DNA of 64,000 bases, from the NCBI GenBank assembly GCA_949825025.1, contig OX463785.1, positions 22,755,971-22,819,970 on the forward strand. The letters are read 5' to 3'. Both the position numbers and the translations under genes were made by a program. Below, piece after piece: positions 43,346-63,395 of the stretch. The first letter of the stretch is position 1; each line of letters opens with the position of its first letter. The DNA is from Siphlonurus alternatus (lineage: Eukaryota; Arthropoda; Insecta; Ephemeroptera; Siphlonuridae). The notes under the pieces were generated by a model. The model saw only the letters and a list, made by a program, of their open reading frames with translations. It was not told the DNA's origin and did not search any database.

Positions 43346-44519
43346 CTACTTTACAAGAGGGTTCAGTTGGAAAAATAAAAGTTTATATCGCCGTAATTTT
43401 AGGCAATATCTTTAGCATTAAAGTGGAGCAGGTTGCATATGTGCAAGGGGCAAGATGGCGGTGTCTTCTGCATAATAATAATTATTTAACTCGCAAATTT
43501 GATGATAATTTTCTTAAATTCTGCGGTTTGACAGTCAAATTGATGGCACAATTGATTTTTTTTTGCTTTATTGGAATCACTATAATTTTTTTATTAATAA
43601 ATAACACGCAAAGAATGAATGCTTCTCCATATTTATGCAAAAGAAATATACATTAATATGAAATGAAAAATATAAACTAAAAAGTAGATTTTACTTTTTA
43701 TAGTTCAATGTTATTTCAATTATTTAATAAATCAATCGAACTACACTTAAAAAAATACAATTCTGTAATATACTGTATAACTTCATAACTCTAAACACTT
43801 TTGCACAATATCACAATTAAAAAAGTAATATATTTCTTTCAAAAAGTCAACAATAAATATTTTTTACACGTTTATATACATACTTTGGTAGGGAATTCTT
43901 GCTATAAAAATGTTATTATGTTATACAGGTGTCACAAAAAAAGGTAAGCAATTTAAATAACGTATGTTACGAGATTGAATTATTCTCGCGCGGGTTTCTA
44001 GGAATTGTGTTTCTTTTTTAGAGGAACTACTACATGTTATACCTACCGAGAGAGGTTCTGAATGCTGATTGCGATCACTAGTATATTTCTCCAGTGTCAC
44101 GAATCAAGGTGTTTTATTTCTCAAGGTAAAATGGTGGAGATATAAATTTTACATATTAATACAAACACTACCTTCTTATATCAAGTTATAATTGCAACAA
44201 CAGAAAGCACTTTAGTAATTAAAGAGCAGTCTTAATTATCTTCTTTAATTAAAAACTATAGAATTGTGCATCATATATAAAATGAAAATCTTGAAAACTC
44301 ATGAGTGCTATATATATACATTTTAAACAGAGTTGTAATTATGAATACATAGTAAATTAAAATGTAGTACACTGAAGTGTGTAATTGTTGACAGATTACG
44401 TTAATGACAAATTATAATATGGAAACACACAACTTTTGCGGACGCTGCAATTCAGTGTATAATTGAGTAGTTACGTTTTTATTATTTTTTTTATCAAACC
44501 ACAAATGGGTACTTCTACT
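43346..44519. other. Non-coding, AT-rich
   Basis: No gene recognised; the 105-codon open frame at 43339-43656 starts inside the SINE tail and has no supporting feature. Confidence 0.5.
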
Positions 44520-44529
44520 CACTAAGTTT

Positions 44530-44800
44530 GAAACCCTGAAACTTCCGAAACCTTAACTTGATCATTTCACGAACTCTTCCGGAACAAAGGCGGCCACTAC
44601 TCTGCAATTTATCCCGGAATATGCCTGTGACTGAGGGAAACGTGGAAACTTCATTTAGAATAGACGCTACAGCTTTTTGTCGATGAACTGGAAGTGAAAT
44701 GGTCCAAGGACAGGAGATTTTTATTGAAAATAGTGAAATGGTCCAAAGCCAGGGGGGTTTATTCAAAATGGCCTCCCTTCCATCTAACATTGTCTATAAA
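44530..44800 (-). mobile_element. SINE body, inverted, with an internal duplication
   Basis: Read on the minus strand it contains GAAGTTTCCACGTTTCCCTC, TTCATCGACAAAAAGCTGTA and TTTGGACCATTTCAC, matching the SINE near 10790-10950. The GAAATGGTCCAA segment occurs twice (44695 and 44734). Confidence 0.65.
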
Positions 44801-46868
<2,068 letters not shown>

Positions 46869-47284
46869 TTTCTGTCAAGGAACCACCAACATCAAATCGT
46901 TATCTTTTCTTAAACCTTCTTTCATGAGAATAGAAAAGAGAAAATACTCCACCTGCTTTGAATCAGTAAACTTATAAGCCTCTTTTTTATTTTTTCGTAT
47001 CATCGTTAACATTTTTCTATCTTACTTAAGAGAGGGATATTTTTTTTATAGCTGACATCAAATCTTATCTTTAATTTCACAGCAAAAAGTTTAGTTTTCA
47101 TTCCATAAATTAGAAAAATAGTGGTGTATTTTCATAAATTTTATAACTAATTATAAAATATATTAAAGATAACAACTAATTATTATGTTCTGCAGATACG
47201 ATAGTATTTTTTAATTGGTAAGTCACAGAAATGAATTTATTAATGCGCCCCGTTCTGAATTATTCAACTTTTTCACTCTTACAA

Positions 47285-47520
47285 TCTAAAAAAATCGGGC
47301 CCCCTTCAAATCATCCTTAACACGTCTAAATATAATCCTATTTCATCTCTCTGCCTCAAAAAACACTTTTTAATTCTTCCTCACTGAAAGTAAGGATGAA
47401 ATGAAGACAAAACTCATGCTCAATATCAAGAAAAAAGACGCAATTTAGTATTTTTCTCTATTTTTTCATTGGAAATGGTGCAAAATAGGAAGAAAAAAGA
47501 TGACGGGAAATAGTTTTTCT
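47285..47520. repeat. Family B interspersed repeat
   Basis: ATCCTTAACACGTCTAAATA, TTCTTCCTCACTGAAAGTAA and ATGGTGCAAAATAGGAAGAA match the family pattern. Confidence 0.55.
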
Positions 47521-49654
47521 TGAAACCACTGTTTTCATGCTAAAGATGATCGAGATGATCGTAAATTCAAACATGTATTGAATATTATGCGCTTTTAAAT
47601 ACCTTCGAGTCATTCAAAATGGACTTAATTGCTAAACATAGCTCTAAGACTGTTGGTTAAATTCACGCTTTTAGTATTATATTATAGAGAAAAAAATAAA
47701 ATATTTTTATATTCGTTTCTTTTTCTAGTTTCTACTCTTTTTTCCAAATCCAATATATAAGGGTTATATTTCTTAATAAACAAGTCAGTAATGAACTCTA
47801 TTGAAAATGGAAAAAGGATTATTTTGAACCAAAATGTGGTGATATATTTCATATAGAAAAATATTCCACTAAGGAATTTTGATCATTTTATTTCATAAAC
47901 TTTACTTCATTTTTAATACTATAATATTTTATAAAATTTTCATAGTATAAAGGTATATGAATACAAAAGAATTGACATAATAAATATTACCTTCTAAAAT
48001 ACATCTTCTGGCATTTTTCTTGAAGACTTAAAAGACAGTATAAAAATGTATGAATTTTTTATTAGTATTTACTAGAGTATATGATAGTAAAAATTTTATT
48101 GGTATTTTTATGTTCAAGATATTGATATATTGCTTATAAAATTTTTAAGAAATAGGACAACTATTGTGAAGCTATAATATTATACAGTTGAATATATAAT
48201 GTATTGCAACCATATAATATATCCTTTATCAATAACAAAGTTCTGTCAATAGATGGGAGTTCATTGAACCTATATACGTCCAGCCAATGAGATTTTACAT
48301 GTATATTGATATGGTTTCGGATTAATGCGACATTTTGCAAACTATTCATGTAAAGTTGAATATCCTTTTGAATATTAATAAACTATTTGTTTTAATGTTT
48401 GATGAATACATCTATTCATCTATTCTATTCATCTAGCATTCCCGTGCTTTTTGTTTCCAGATTTTTTTTTTTTTTTTTTGTGATTCGAGGAACTGTGGAA
48501 ACTACAGATAGAAAGGTCAGTGTAGGTTAGTATACTTGTATAATTACAAGCTTCATTCTAACTCAAGAATGTAAAAATTTCGTAAATTATTAATCAAATT
48601 TTGTTAAAAATAGTTAAAATTAATGTAAGTTACAAATTCATCAAAACTTTGCAACAAAAAAGCTGTCAATTAATTTATAAAATTATTCAGACTTTGATCT
48701 GTAAAATGTACAATTTTTAAATTGTAATTAATCAGAGTTGAAATAAATTTTAAATTTATTCACTTTTAACTCCTCTCTTCATCTTTTATTCTCCTACTTC
48801 GCACCATTTACGAGAATAAATTGCGATGTTACGACATTAATTGTAAGAAATATTAATTGACGTGATTCACAAAGCAGTTAGCCAGGTTTCTCACTAACTA
48901 TATACGTTTAGTATCACTGAATTGGGCTGGCGTTAAAGAAACCTGGATAACTTTCTGGATAACTGTTTCGTGAATCGCTCCCATTGTCTCCATTTCATCC
49001 TCACTTTGAGCGATGAAGAAATAAGATGTATTTGCTTTTGAGGTAAAAATACATAAGTTAAGACGTTTTTAAGATGACTTGAACACGATTTTTTTTAATT
49101 AGAGAAAATACTCGTAAGTTAAATTTGGTCCACGAAAACAAGTAATATCGAACCAAGGACCTCAAGCATGTCCAACTCAACTTGTCTAACTCCAACGAAG
49201 TCTCAAGCAGTGCTCCATGGTATTTATAGTGTGGTAGTTTGTCGTCAATATTTGTACGCTGAGAAGCCATAAAAATGAGACATTAGTTTGTCTTCTCTAG
49301 CTGCTTCAAACAGTCAACGTATTTTAACATTTAAAAAAATCAGAAACATTTCTCTCTTATAGTCTAGACAAACTTTTGTTTACTTCAATTTTTTTATTAC
49401 TAAGGTTTTACAATTCATTTCTATTCAATAACAATATATATTGTTAAAATATAATTATTGTTGGAAAACAAGATGTTTTCAATGAAAACAAATTAGCAAA
49501 TTTGTTTTTGTTATATTTTACTTTGATATTTTTGAATTAAAGAGATGGTTAGTATTTTCTGATAATAAACAAATAATTTAATATCACTGAAAAAAGAGAA
49601 AAAAATTATTTATATTGATGTTTAATTTTTATTGTTAATTTAAATTGGTTTGTA

Positions 49655-49696
49655 TAATATCAATGCCCATGTATCAGTGGGCATTGATATTATGCA
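49655..49696. repeat. Perfect 17-bp-stem hairpin
   Basis: ATAATATCAATGCCCA and TGGGCATTGATATTAT are exact reverse complements separated by a short loop (TGTATCAG). Origin unknown. Confidence 0.85.
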
Positions 49697-50978
49697 TTAT
49701 CTACTTTGCATGTTAATTTTAATGCAATGTTAAGTATTGGTTTTATTTGCAATTACGTTATAATTATAATAATATATTAATTTGTATTGAATTAGCTATA
49801 TAATTTTTAATTCCAAATATTTTGCCTGTAAAAAAAAAAAACAGTTTTATTCAAGAGCTTTTAAAGGCATCAAAATTATTGACATTTAAATTCAATATTA
49901 AGTCTCACTCATTTGGTTGCGGGAATTACTTCTTGGTCTAGGTCTAGCGGTTTATTGTAAACCCAGTTTTATTGTATTTAATTATACTGGTAAACAAAGT
50001 ACTAAATGAATAAATAATTATAAACTGCTAGTAGTTATAGTGATAATATAATGATAAATTCAAATTACTGCAGTAATTATTATAATAATTTGAATATTAA
50101 AATTAGTAATATTATACTGTATGCTCTACATATTAATTTAAATGAATAAACATGGATCAAATATTAATTAAAATATTTTAATAATAATTTAAATATAATT
50201 AATTTTTAAATTACATTTCAATTAGATCAGATTTTTAATTTGAAAAAAAAATAATTAAGCTGTTTTTACATATTATAAAACTGAATTATTAAAATGCAAT
50301 AAACTAATTTATTATGATGTAATGCCATAAAAATATGTGACATGATTTACAACTGCATGCATGCTCATACAGTGTAACATTATATATACTCGTTGTTTAG
50401 TACGAACACAGCATATTATATGAACGTGTGTTTACTAGCCCACAATGATCATACAACTACCCATGTAATAAATATATCACTAAAATTAGCCATGGTATAA
50501 CCGATAAACATGTAGTACAAAATATATAATTTGTAATGACTTTTCACACGTGCATGCAGTCATATTTTATATCAATTTCTGTTAATATAAATAAATTTTA
50601 AAAATTCAATTATGTTTTATAAAACTTAATCGTTGATGGTTTAAGCAAATTCAAGGTTTTCTCACAACAGCTCCATTTTAGGTTTCTGTTCATAAGGCTT
50701 CATGTTAAACTTCTATCAAAATTTTAACAGATAAAAACAAGAGACCTATTAATGACGAGTTTAAAGTCCACTGCATTTCTCATTAAAATCAAGAAGGCCA
50801 GTTTTGAGATCCCAAACAACTGAAATTCATATTTAAAATAATTAATTTTTCATTATTATTTTTGAAAACAAAATTCATGTTTATTTAAACAGTACTGTAC
50901 AGGACAAAAAATACAAAGTAATTTTTTTTTTCATTTGAAACTGTTCAATCAATGGATTTATTTTGTAGCTTTAACAGT

Positions 50979-51095
50979 TTAAGGTAGAGATAATACGCCC
51001 AATTTTAATAAAAAACCCATTCATGAATTTTTTTTTTCATAATTTTCATGAATGGGATTTTTATTAACATTGGGTGTGTTATCTCTAACTTAATT
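50979..51095. repeat. Long imperfect palindrome
   Basis: TTAAGGTAGAGATAATACGC at the left pairs with GTGTTATCTCTAACTTAA at the right. CCCATTCATGAA and TTCATGAATGGG form the inner stem around a T-rich loop. Confidence 0.8.
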
Positions 51096-52557
51096 GAAGG
51101 GTCACATAGCATTGTTCATCTATTGGGTAGGTGTCAGAAGTCGAGGAAGTGACCAATAATATTACGACAGTGATGATAAAAAAGATGAAATGACCTGTGA
51201 ACTGTTGATCATTTATTACAGTAATAAATCCAAATAAAAAAAAATGTGAGTGATAGGATTTTGATTAAAAAAATGAATGCATGTGCTGGCTCCGATTGAT
51301 AGAAAAGAGCTCAACAAATAACATCTAATTTTCAGATCAAGATCAAAAGAAACGTATACTCTACTTCATTTTAATTTATTTATACATAACTGACTTACTG
51401 CCATGGATCTATATTAATGTAAACGTAATGTAAAATATCTGTTTTAATTGTAATTGTATATTTAATATAATGCTAATTTGAATTAAATTAAATTTTTACT
51501 AACATCTTTTTAATTTCAAATAGTTAACGTTTAATGCATTGTATTAATTAGATAATAGAACATATTAAAATATACCAAGTAGTAATAATTATTTAATTTT
51601 AATGGTTCATACTCGAATGAGTATATCGGTCTTGGTTGAATTTTTATCCAAATAAGTGGTTATTAAGTAAATTTTTTAAAATTTGAAAGTTTAAATAATA
51701 CAGAATTTAAAGTTAAAATAGATTATATAACAATTATTGAAGACTTCAAAATAATAAATATGTATATTATAAATTACAAATATAGAAGAATCATGATAAA
51801 ATGATTCTGTATCAATTTTTTACAGCAGTTAAATTTTATTACTTTGAAATAAATGCTATATAATGAAATTATTATAATTTTAAGAATATTATTCCTATTT
51901 TATAATCTAAATAATTTTAACCAGTATTATTATTATTATTAATTTTTTTCGATTTATTCCTTTTATCCCGCATACATGGTGCAAAATAGGAGGAAAAAAG
52001 ACGAGAAGTGACATTAAAATATGAAAATTGATTCAGCTTTTGAGAGCAAAAGCCGAGTAATTCCGAACATTTCCGATGTTCCAATTATTCAGTTCCAGTG
52101 CAAAACTAATTTGGTATTGTTTGTTTATCATCTGTCCATGTTTGCATTCACTAGAGAATGTAACCATCACCAAGTGGCATGTAATTCAAACGATACCTAG
52201 AACATGGGATAGTACGCTTCACAGCATTTAGTCTAGTAATTAGCACTCCATACTTTTCAACAATGTACACCCGCAGGATATTGTAAACAATGGATTATCT
52301 CATTGTTATATATTATATTGAAATATCAATAGTGGTGAATTGAATTATCAAATTAAAATAATGACACTTTGTAGAATGAATTATAATGGTGATATACAAT
52401 GAGTGGATTATGATCAATTGATATTTTTATTGTTCTGATTTAATACTCAATGATTGAAGAAAAAATACTAGAAAATAAATGTATTGATTTTATTACACAG
52501 TTATTACAATTATTGTAATCATTTTTAACTTTTCTTAAGCGTTCTCTTTCTTCATCT

Positions 52558-52558
<1 letters not shown>

Positions 52559-52620
<62 letters not shown>
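52559..52620. repeat. (CT)n microsatellite
   Basis: About 60 bp of pure CT repeat. Confidence 0.95.
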
Positions 52621-52623
<3 letters not shown>

Positions 52624-52989
52624 CACTATTATAAATAGTGTATTATAACAATAGCCAATATGAATCAAATCACTATTGTATAGTGGATGTATTCCATTCA
52701 AGCGTCTATGAAAGTTTATCTAATAGGCAGCACAGGCATTATAGTATTTAATTTTCAATGTTAAGGTAACACAAAGTTATTAAATTCTAAATCAGCTTAA
52801 TATTTTCCTAAATTTCAATATTACCAATGCTATTAGAATAAATAGGAAGTCAGTTTCTTTCAGGGAGTTTATTTGAGTTCATCAAAAGATATTACAAAAG
52901 TCCTATAATACAGGACGTTGGATCACTATGAACTTTTTCTTTAATTTCAAATTAATTATAAGAGTTTAAAATTCTCCAAGTTAAAATAA

Positions 52990-53215
52990 ATCTTATTTAT
53001 TTTGAATATCTCTCTTCATCTTTTTTGCTCCTATTTTGCAGCATTTTCGAGGAAAAGACGAGATTATGTATATTTTGTCTTATTGAGCATGAAAATGTTA
53101 TACATCTCTACATTTTATCCTCACTTTTAGAGAAGAAGAAATGAGATATGTATTTGAATAAAAATGCATAGTAAGAATAAGTTTTGATGTTCTAAGAAAG
53201 ATTGAAAAGTAAAAT
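52990..53215. repeat. Family B interspersed repeat
   Basis: TCTCTCTTCATCTTTTTTGC, TTTCGAGGAAAAGACGAGAT, and TTATCCTCACTTTTAGAGAA match other copies. Confidence 0.55.
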
Positions 53216-53726
53216 AGTTCATAAATTTTAAAAATCACATACGATTGTCATATATGTTGAGCTCACTATTTGCCTACTTTGAATCTATTCATTTTTTTTT
53301 CTATATTTTTCAACAATTTGTATGTGTCAAGTAAATTTTTATTTGAGTTTATATAAAAATATGTTTATAAAATATAAATTTATCACGTAAATAAAAATGA
53401 GTAAATAAAAAATATATTCATGTTCAATAAAATTCTATCTAGGATATTTTTTATTGATTCTCTCTTCATACATCACTTTTTACCGATGTTCAATTTTTTT
53501 ATTTATTTAACTCATCAGTCACAAGTGTTGAGAAATTTGCATCAATAAAATATACATTACTTGATATTAATGTTTTTTACCAAGTACATTATTTATGAAT
53601 GATGAATTTTTTGTTATGTACAATTCGGATCAACACAAATGTTATCAATGTCTAATTTTCATGTAACTATGCACAACATATGGAAAATGTGCAGATTTTT
53701 TATTTTTTTAAAACATGATACTTGAT

Positions 53727-54115
53727 AATTTACGTCTTCAACTCACCTTAGTTGAAATAAATTTCATCTTTTATTCGCTATAAAGCTTTCCTCTCGTCTT
53801 TAGTCCTCTTATTTTGCACTATTTTAGAGGAAAAAAGAGGTGAAAAGACGAGATTACGTATTTTTTCCTATTCTTAAACATAAAATGTTAGAAATATTGT
53901 CTTCATTTCATCCTCATTTAGAACGAAGAGGAAATAAGATGTGTTTTAGACTTAAAAAGATTAGGTTTAGACGTATAAAGGATGAGTTGAAGATGAAAAT
54001 TTTCAACTAGGGCATCCTCACAACACGTCTAAACCTAATCATATTACGTCTCTTCATCGCCTCAAAAAAAATCCTAATTATTCTTTGTTCAAAGTAAGGA
54101 GGAAAATTAGCGTGA
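53727..54115. repeat. Family B repeat, full copy plus start of a second
   Basis: Left edge TTTACGTCTTCAACTCACCT and right edge AAAGGATGAGTTGAAGATGA are inverted relatives, so this copy shows both ends of the family. From about 54000 the pattern starts again (CACGTCTAAACCTAATCATA). Confidence 0.65.
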
Positions 54116-55027
54116 ATAATGAAGGAATTATCCTAGCTGTCCCTTGCACTAACTGCGGTTAGCGCCAGCCTAATTCAATGACGGCACTGAACGTGGTTAG
54201 TGAGAAATCTGGATAACTGCAGCTTTCGTTAATCGTATCCCATATTTCTATTGTTTCGTGTTATACAAGTAAAAAAATTAACACAAATTAAATAAGATAT
54301 ATAAATATAATATTTTTCGTGGGAAATGTTGAAAATTTGTAGTAAAATATGAAGAAAGACGATGTATGAGATGACATTTTTTCTTAATTAAAAAAAATAA
54401 TTTTTTTTTTCTATACTGTCAAAATAATGTGACAAGATTTTTTCCTAAAGCAAATATTGATTTATAGAGAAAAATGCAATATTTAATTACTTAATCTATT
54501 TTTAGCAAAATTTTCTTTTAATAATTTTATCCTATTTTAAAAAGTTATATTTACATTTCTTGTTTTTTTTAACTTAATTAATAATCGCTATGCTTTTTTA
54601 TTTTGTTATTATTAAGTAATTAAAAAAAAAGGTGCAAACAAACAGTATACATACAAATCATGTGTGTAAAACGAAGTATAATGAAAAAAAAAAGTTGTGT
54701 ATAAACGTGATTATCATATATGTAAAAGTCTCATTTTGTAATTATCGACAGAGTGTTGTTTGTATGTTTTGTTAATTAGAGTGACGTCACCCCTTGAAAA
54801 AGTAGCATGATCAGCAAGCTTTCAGGATCTAATTAGTGGTCCAGTAGTCCAGGGGGGGGGATGAACATCAAGGCTTGTAGCAGTAAACTCTACCCCATCT
54901 ATCTTTATGTCTCTGCCCTCATTATTCGTTCTCTCACTTTGGACGGATGGCCTTAACTTTTTTTACTCTCTAATCTCTTTCTTCTCGATCTTTACTCTAC
55001 TTTCTATATTGCTGTTTGTCGTTATCA
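54116..55027. other. Non-coding, AT-rich
   Basis: No gene recognised. A G9 run lies near 54852. Confidence 0.5.
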
Positions 55028-55040
55028 CTAAATCTTTCTT

Positions 55041-55268
<228 letters not shown>

Positions 55269-55659
55269 TTTACTCTCCCTCTCATTTTCAATGTGTAAAC
55301 ACATTTACGTAATTATGTACAATCACAAAAACGAGTAGAGAAAAAAAAAATCAACTACTGGTATAGTTTGAAATCAGCAATAGTAAATAAAGTCAAGTCC
55401 ACTAATTGTGTTTGTTTTGTTGAAAAGTGTTGAAATCACATTTTAATTGTTTATATGACTTAACTTTTGTTTTAAAAAAAAAGTCATACGTTTTACAATT
55501 GTATTGTAATGAACTAACAACAGCAATTTGTTTACTAAACACTAACAAAAATGTAATTTACAAATATAAAAGTAAATAACTAAAAAAAAGTTAAATTTAA
55601 CTATATAATTATTTTTCTGTTTGTTGTTTTGTTAATTTATGTTTTTTAAATTACTGTGG

Positions 55660-55930
55660 ACAACCTGTAGGCATGACATTTTTTATTGCATTTTTGAATA
55701 TGAGTTTTTTAAATGTTTTATTAACATCCTTAAAATCATGCTGCAAAACACTGTGACGTCATAATCATGCAATTATTTAACACACGCATAGAGAAAGACA
55801 TTTGCATGACTATGACGTCACAGCGTCTTTCCCTTCGATTTTTCGAAATTATTCGAAAATAAATCGGTGCTTAACTTGAGGTCCTTTATCAAATTTTGCA
55901 ATTAAAAAATCATGCTGATTGTCCATTGCA
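55660..55930. repeat. Diverged foldback element related to family A
   Basis: GGACAACCTGTAGGCATGAC at the left and GCTGATTGTCCATTGC at the right. The central CACTGTGACGTCATAAT and TATGACGTCACAGCGTC are inverted copies. Layout as at 9974-10205. Confidence 0.6.
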
Positions 55931-56984
55931 ACAATTGAAAAAGATTATATAAATTAATTAATATAATTTTTTATATAGGCTAGCAATGAATTTTTGTATG
56001 TAAAGTATGCAATTTCAAGAAAAAAACTAAAAAATTGCAAATGTTTTGTTTTATAAATGTTATATATAGGTTTTTTTAAGTGTTTTTTTTTTTTTAGTTA
56101 AAACTCTCAATTTGAAATTATAAATATTTTTAGTTACCTGTATATTTAAAATATTAGTAATGTTTACAAAATGTAAACTATATTCTCACAGATTTAACAT
56201 TTATACTATTTTGTCAAGTACATAAAATACACGTATAATATTTATTTATTTATAAATGTATAATATATAACATACATTAGTATACATACAGTATACACCA
56301 CGTAGACACATTCAAAAGATTTTCTGAGTAAAAAAATCATGAAATATTCATCTAGTATTATAAGAAAAAAATAAAGCTACATATGAAGAAAAACAATGCA
56401 TACAATCTCATGGTGTTATACACACACAACAGAACAGGTTTACCAAGTAAGTAGTGTAGAAAAAAAAAAAAAGTAGTGAAAAGCTTTATATAAACGTGTT
56501 TACGTACTTCATACAATACATTTTACGTATACAACGGTAGCACTTTATTTATCAAGTGAGTACCGGTTAACATAAAAAATACATAAAGTATATTTTACAT
56601 GTCGTATAGAATATATAACGAGTTATGTACTCAAATCTAAGTATATGCAATGACGGTATCATTTTGTTAACAACCAGACTTGAATAACATCATTTTATAA
56701 AAATAGCTTTTTCATCGCATTTCAACTATTTTAAGTATAATATATACGTACATTTGTTAAGTGGAAATAAATGGGGAAGAGCAAAACTATATACGAATGA
56801 AGAAAATATTTTTAAAATTCCATCGGTTAATAAGAAGACGTAATCTCGTCATTTTGGTACCATTTTGTTAAAATCCAGACTTGACTAACATCATTTTACA
56901 AAAATAATTTTTTTTTATCACATTTCTAGCATATAAGTTTATTAAGAGGGGGTAGCAAAACTCCCCATTCACCCTAGTTGAAAA
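55931..56984. other. Non-coding, AT-rich
   Basis: No gene recognised. A direct repeat CATTTTGTTAA-x-CCAGACTTGA-x-TAACATCATTTT occurs at 56661 and 56862. Confidence 0.5.
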
Positions 56985-57215
56985 TATTCATCTTCAAATC
57001 GACCTTAACGCATTTAAAACCATTTTTATTTATTTATTTTATTTATATATATATTTTTTTTTACTTCAAAAACATGTCATTTCTTCTTCACTCAAAGTGA
57101 GGATGAATGAAGTTAATAATTTTAAAATTCAATGGTTAATAAGAAGAAATAAGACGTGACCTCATCTTTTTCCTCGAGAATGGTTTAAAATAGATGGGGA
57201 AAAGATAGGGACATT
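56985..57215. repeat. Family B interspersed repeat
   Basis: TTGAAAATATTCATCTTCAA, TTCTTCTTCACTCAAAGTGA and TTTTCCTCGAGAATGGTTTA fit the family. Confidence 0.55.
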
Positions 57216-61636
<4,421 letters not shown>

Positions 61637-61754
61637 GGGAGATCGAGGCAGGAAAAACGTACATTGTTTGTTACATATAATACGTTTCTTGTAATGTCTT
61701 CTTCTGTAATTGGAATAGACAATTTGTAACTATGTAATTTATTAGCGGAATCTG

Positions 61755-61975
61755 AAGTTGAAAAATTACGTCTTCAACTCATCCTTAATACTTCTTAAAA
61801 TAAGTTTATTATGTCCTAACCTCCAAAACACATCTTATTTTCTTTTCGTTTAAATTTAGCATCAAATGGACACAATATTTCTAAAACTTCATACTCAATA
61901 AAAGAAATAAGACGTAATCTCATATTTTTCCTCGAAAATTGTACAAAATAGGATAAAAGAGATGATGAGAAAATG
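61755..61975. repeat. Family B interspersed repeat
   Basis: TTGAAAAATTACGTCTTCAA and CTCATCCTTAATACTTCTTA at the left; TAAGACGTAATCTCATATTT and GTACAAAATAGGATAAAAGA towards the right. Confidence 0.6.
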
Positions 61976-63236
61976 AATTCATAATGAAGTACTTCATATT
62001 TGGATACTCCTAAACATGACAGACGCTACTCTGATGGCCCCTTCAGCTATTCCAAAGAGATTTAACTTGATGCCTTAGAGCGTGTGTCAATTTCACGAAC
62101 GCCTGGAACTTAGGCAACATCTTCAACAACTTAATTAGCTGTGCTGGGGGGTGCATATGCTTTAAACTGTATGTTCACTGGAAAAATCTATGTGATCTGT
62201 CTTGACGGATTAATTAATTTTTGAGCATAAAGATCTTATATTGGAAAAATATACAAACGCATCATTGTGTGTTTTATTCAATTATGTGTTTAAATCAGTC
62301 AGCAATGGTTATAATAGTTGTAGTAAACCGTTTGTTGTAGTATACCTTTTTCATTGTTAACCGTGCATGGGACGATTTAGTACCTGATTAGCCCATTAGA
62401 GCACAAAACGTGATGATATTGTTGGCGCTAATAGTTAATCCTCAATAATTAATATCATTTATCATAAGTTGGTATTGTTGTTCATTTCACTCGACAGAAA
62501 TTACACAACAATACTTATTTTTTACATACAATTAATGAGCAGAAATCTTTGATCTAAATATAAACTAAAAAATTAAAAAATTAAAAGGTTTTCCTTAACA
62601 ATATAACTAGTTATAAACTAACAATCACGGCTGTTTTTACATATAATCGGATTAGAAATCAAAATTTCTTAAACTGATTATACTACAGGTGACCTTAAAT
62701 TACTAAAATATATTGGACTTCATGGTTAGTAAATGACTTAATATTTAAACTACAGTTCTATAATTAAAATTCAAGCTTTCTTAAAAGCATCTTAGCGTGG
62801 CAATTCATAGTAATAGTTCTCCAAAATGGCGTCTGTCTTTAACAATAATTGTAAAAGGTTTTAAATGTTAATTTACTACCTCACAACGGTGAAGGCTTGA
62901 CAACAATGTTGGTTGTTATTCTGCCTGTTTTAATTGAGTCTAAAAAGCAAGCGGTGTCAATATTTTGCAGCTGTTTCGCTCAATAACACATTAAGGTCTA
63001 CAAGTGCATTTTCCAACTCCCCTCCAGAGAACATTAATGACCTTCCATAGAAAGGCCTTATTTGCATAAAACGGTACTTCTACCTTAGCTATCAATCATA
63101 CCAACAATAATTTTATATCATAAATAGTCAAGCGTATAAAAAAATAAGTTTAAAATCCTATGTATTTTTGTAATGTTTACCAGCATGCAATTTTCTCTCG
63201 ATGATAATAGGGGTAATTACAAAGATTTTAGTACCA
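61976..63236. other. Non-coding, AT-rich
   Basis: No gene recognised. Confidence 0.5.
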
Positions 63237-63395
63237 ATTTAGGGCACCCTATTTTGAGTTTTAAATTGTATTTAAAATTGAGCCTAAAATTGGGCCTATA
63301 CGCAAAGGCTCGCTTTAATGTTACTTTTTTAAGGCCCGATTTAAGGCCCGACACAATTTTAAAACTCAAAATAGGGCACCCTAAATCGGGTTTAA
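63237..63395. repeat. Palindrome with GGGCACCCTA arms
   Basis: ATTTAGGGCACCCTATTTTG at the left and CAAAATAGGGCACCCTAAAT at the right are reverse complements, with GAGTTTTAAATTGT and ACAATTTTAAAACTC extending the stem. Inside lie GGGCCTA, AAGGCCCGA and AAGGCCCGAC repeats. The 94-codon open frame across it is not believed. Confidence 0.8.

Larger units (their letters stand above)
47521..52558. other. Non-coding, AT-rich, with scattered repeat scraps and two hairpins
   Basis: No gene recognised. It holds a SINE scrap near 48478-48530 (GAGGAACTGTGGAAACTAC), weak family B pieces near 48770-49070 and 51955-52010, and the hairpins listed separately. Confidence 0.5.
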
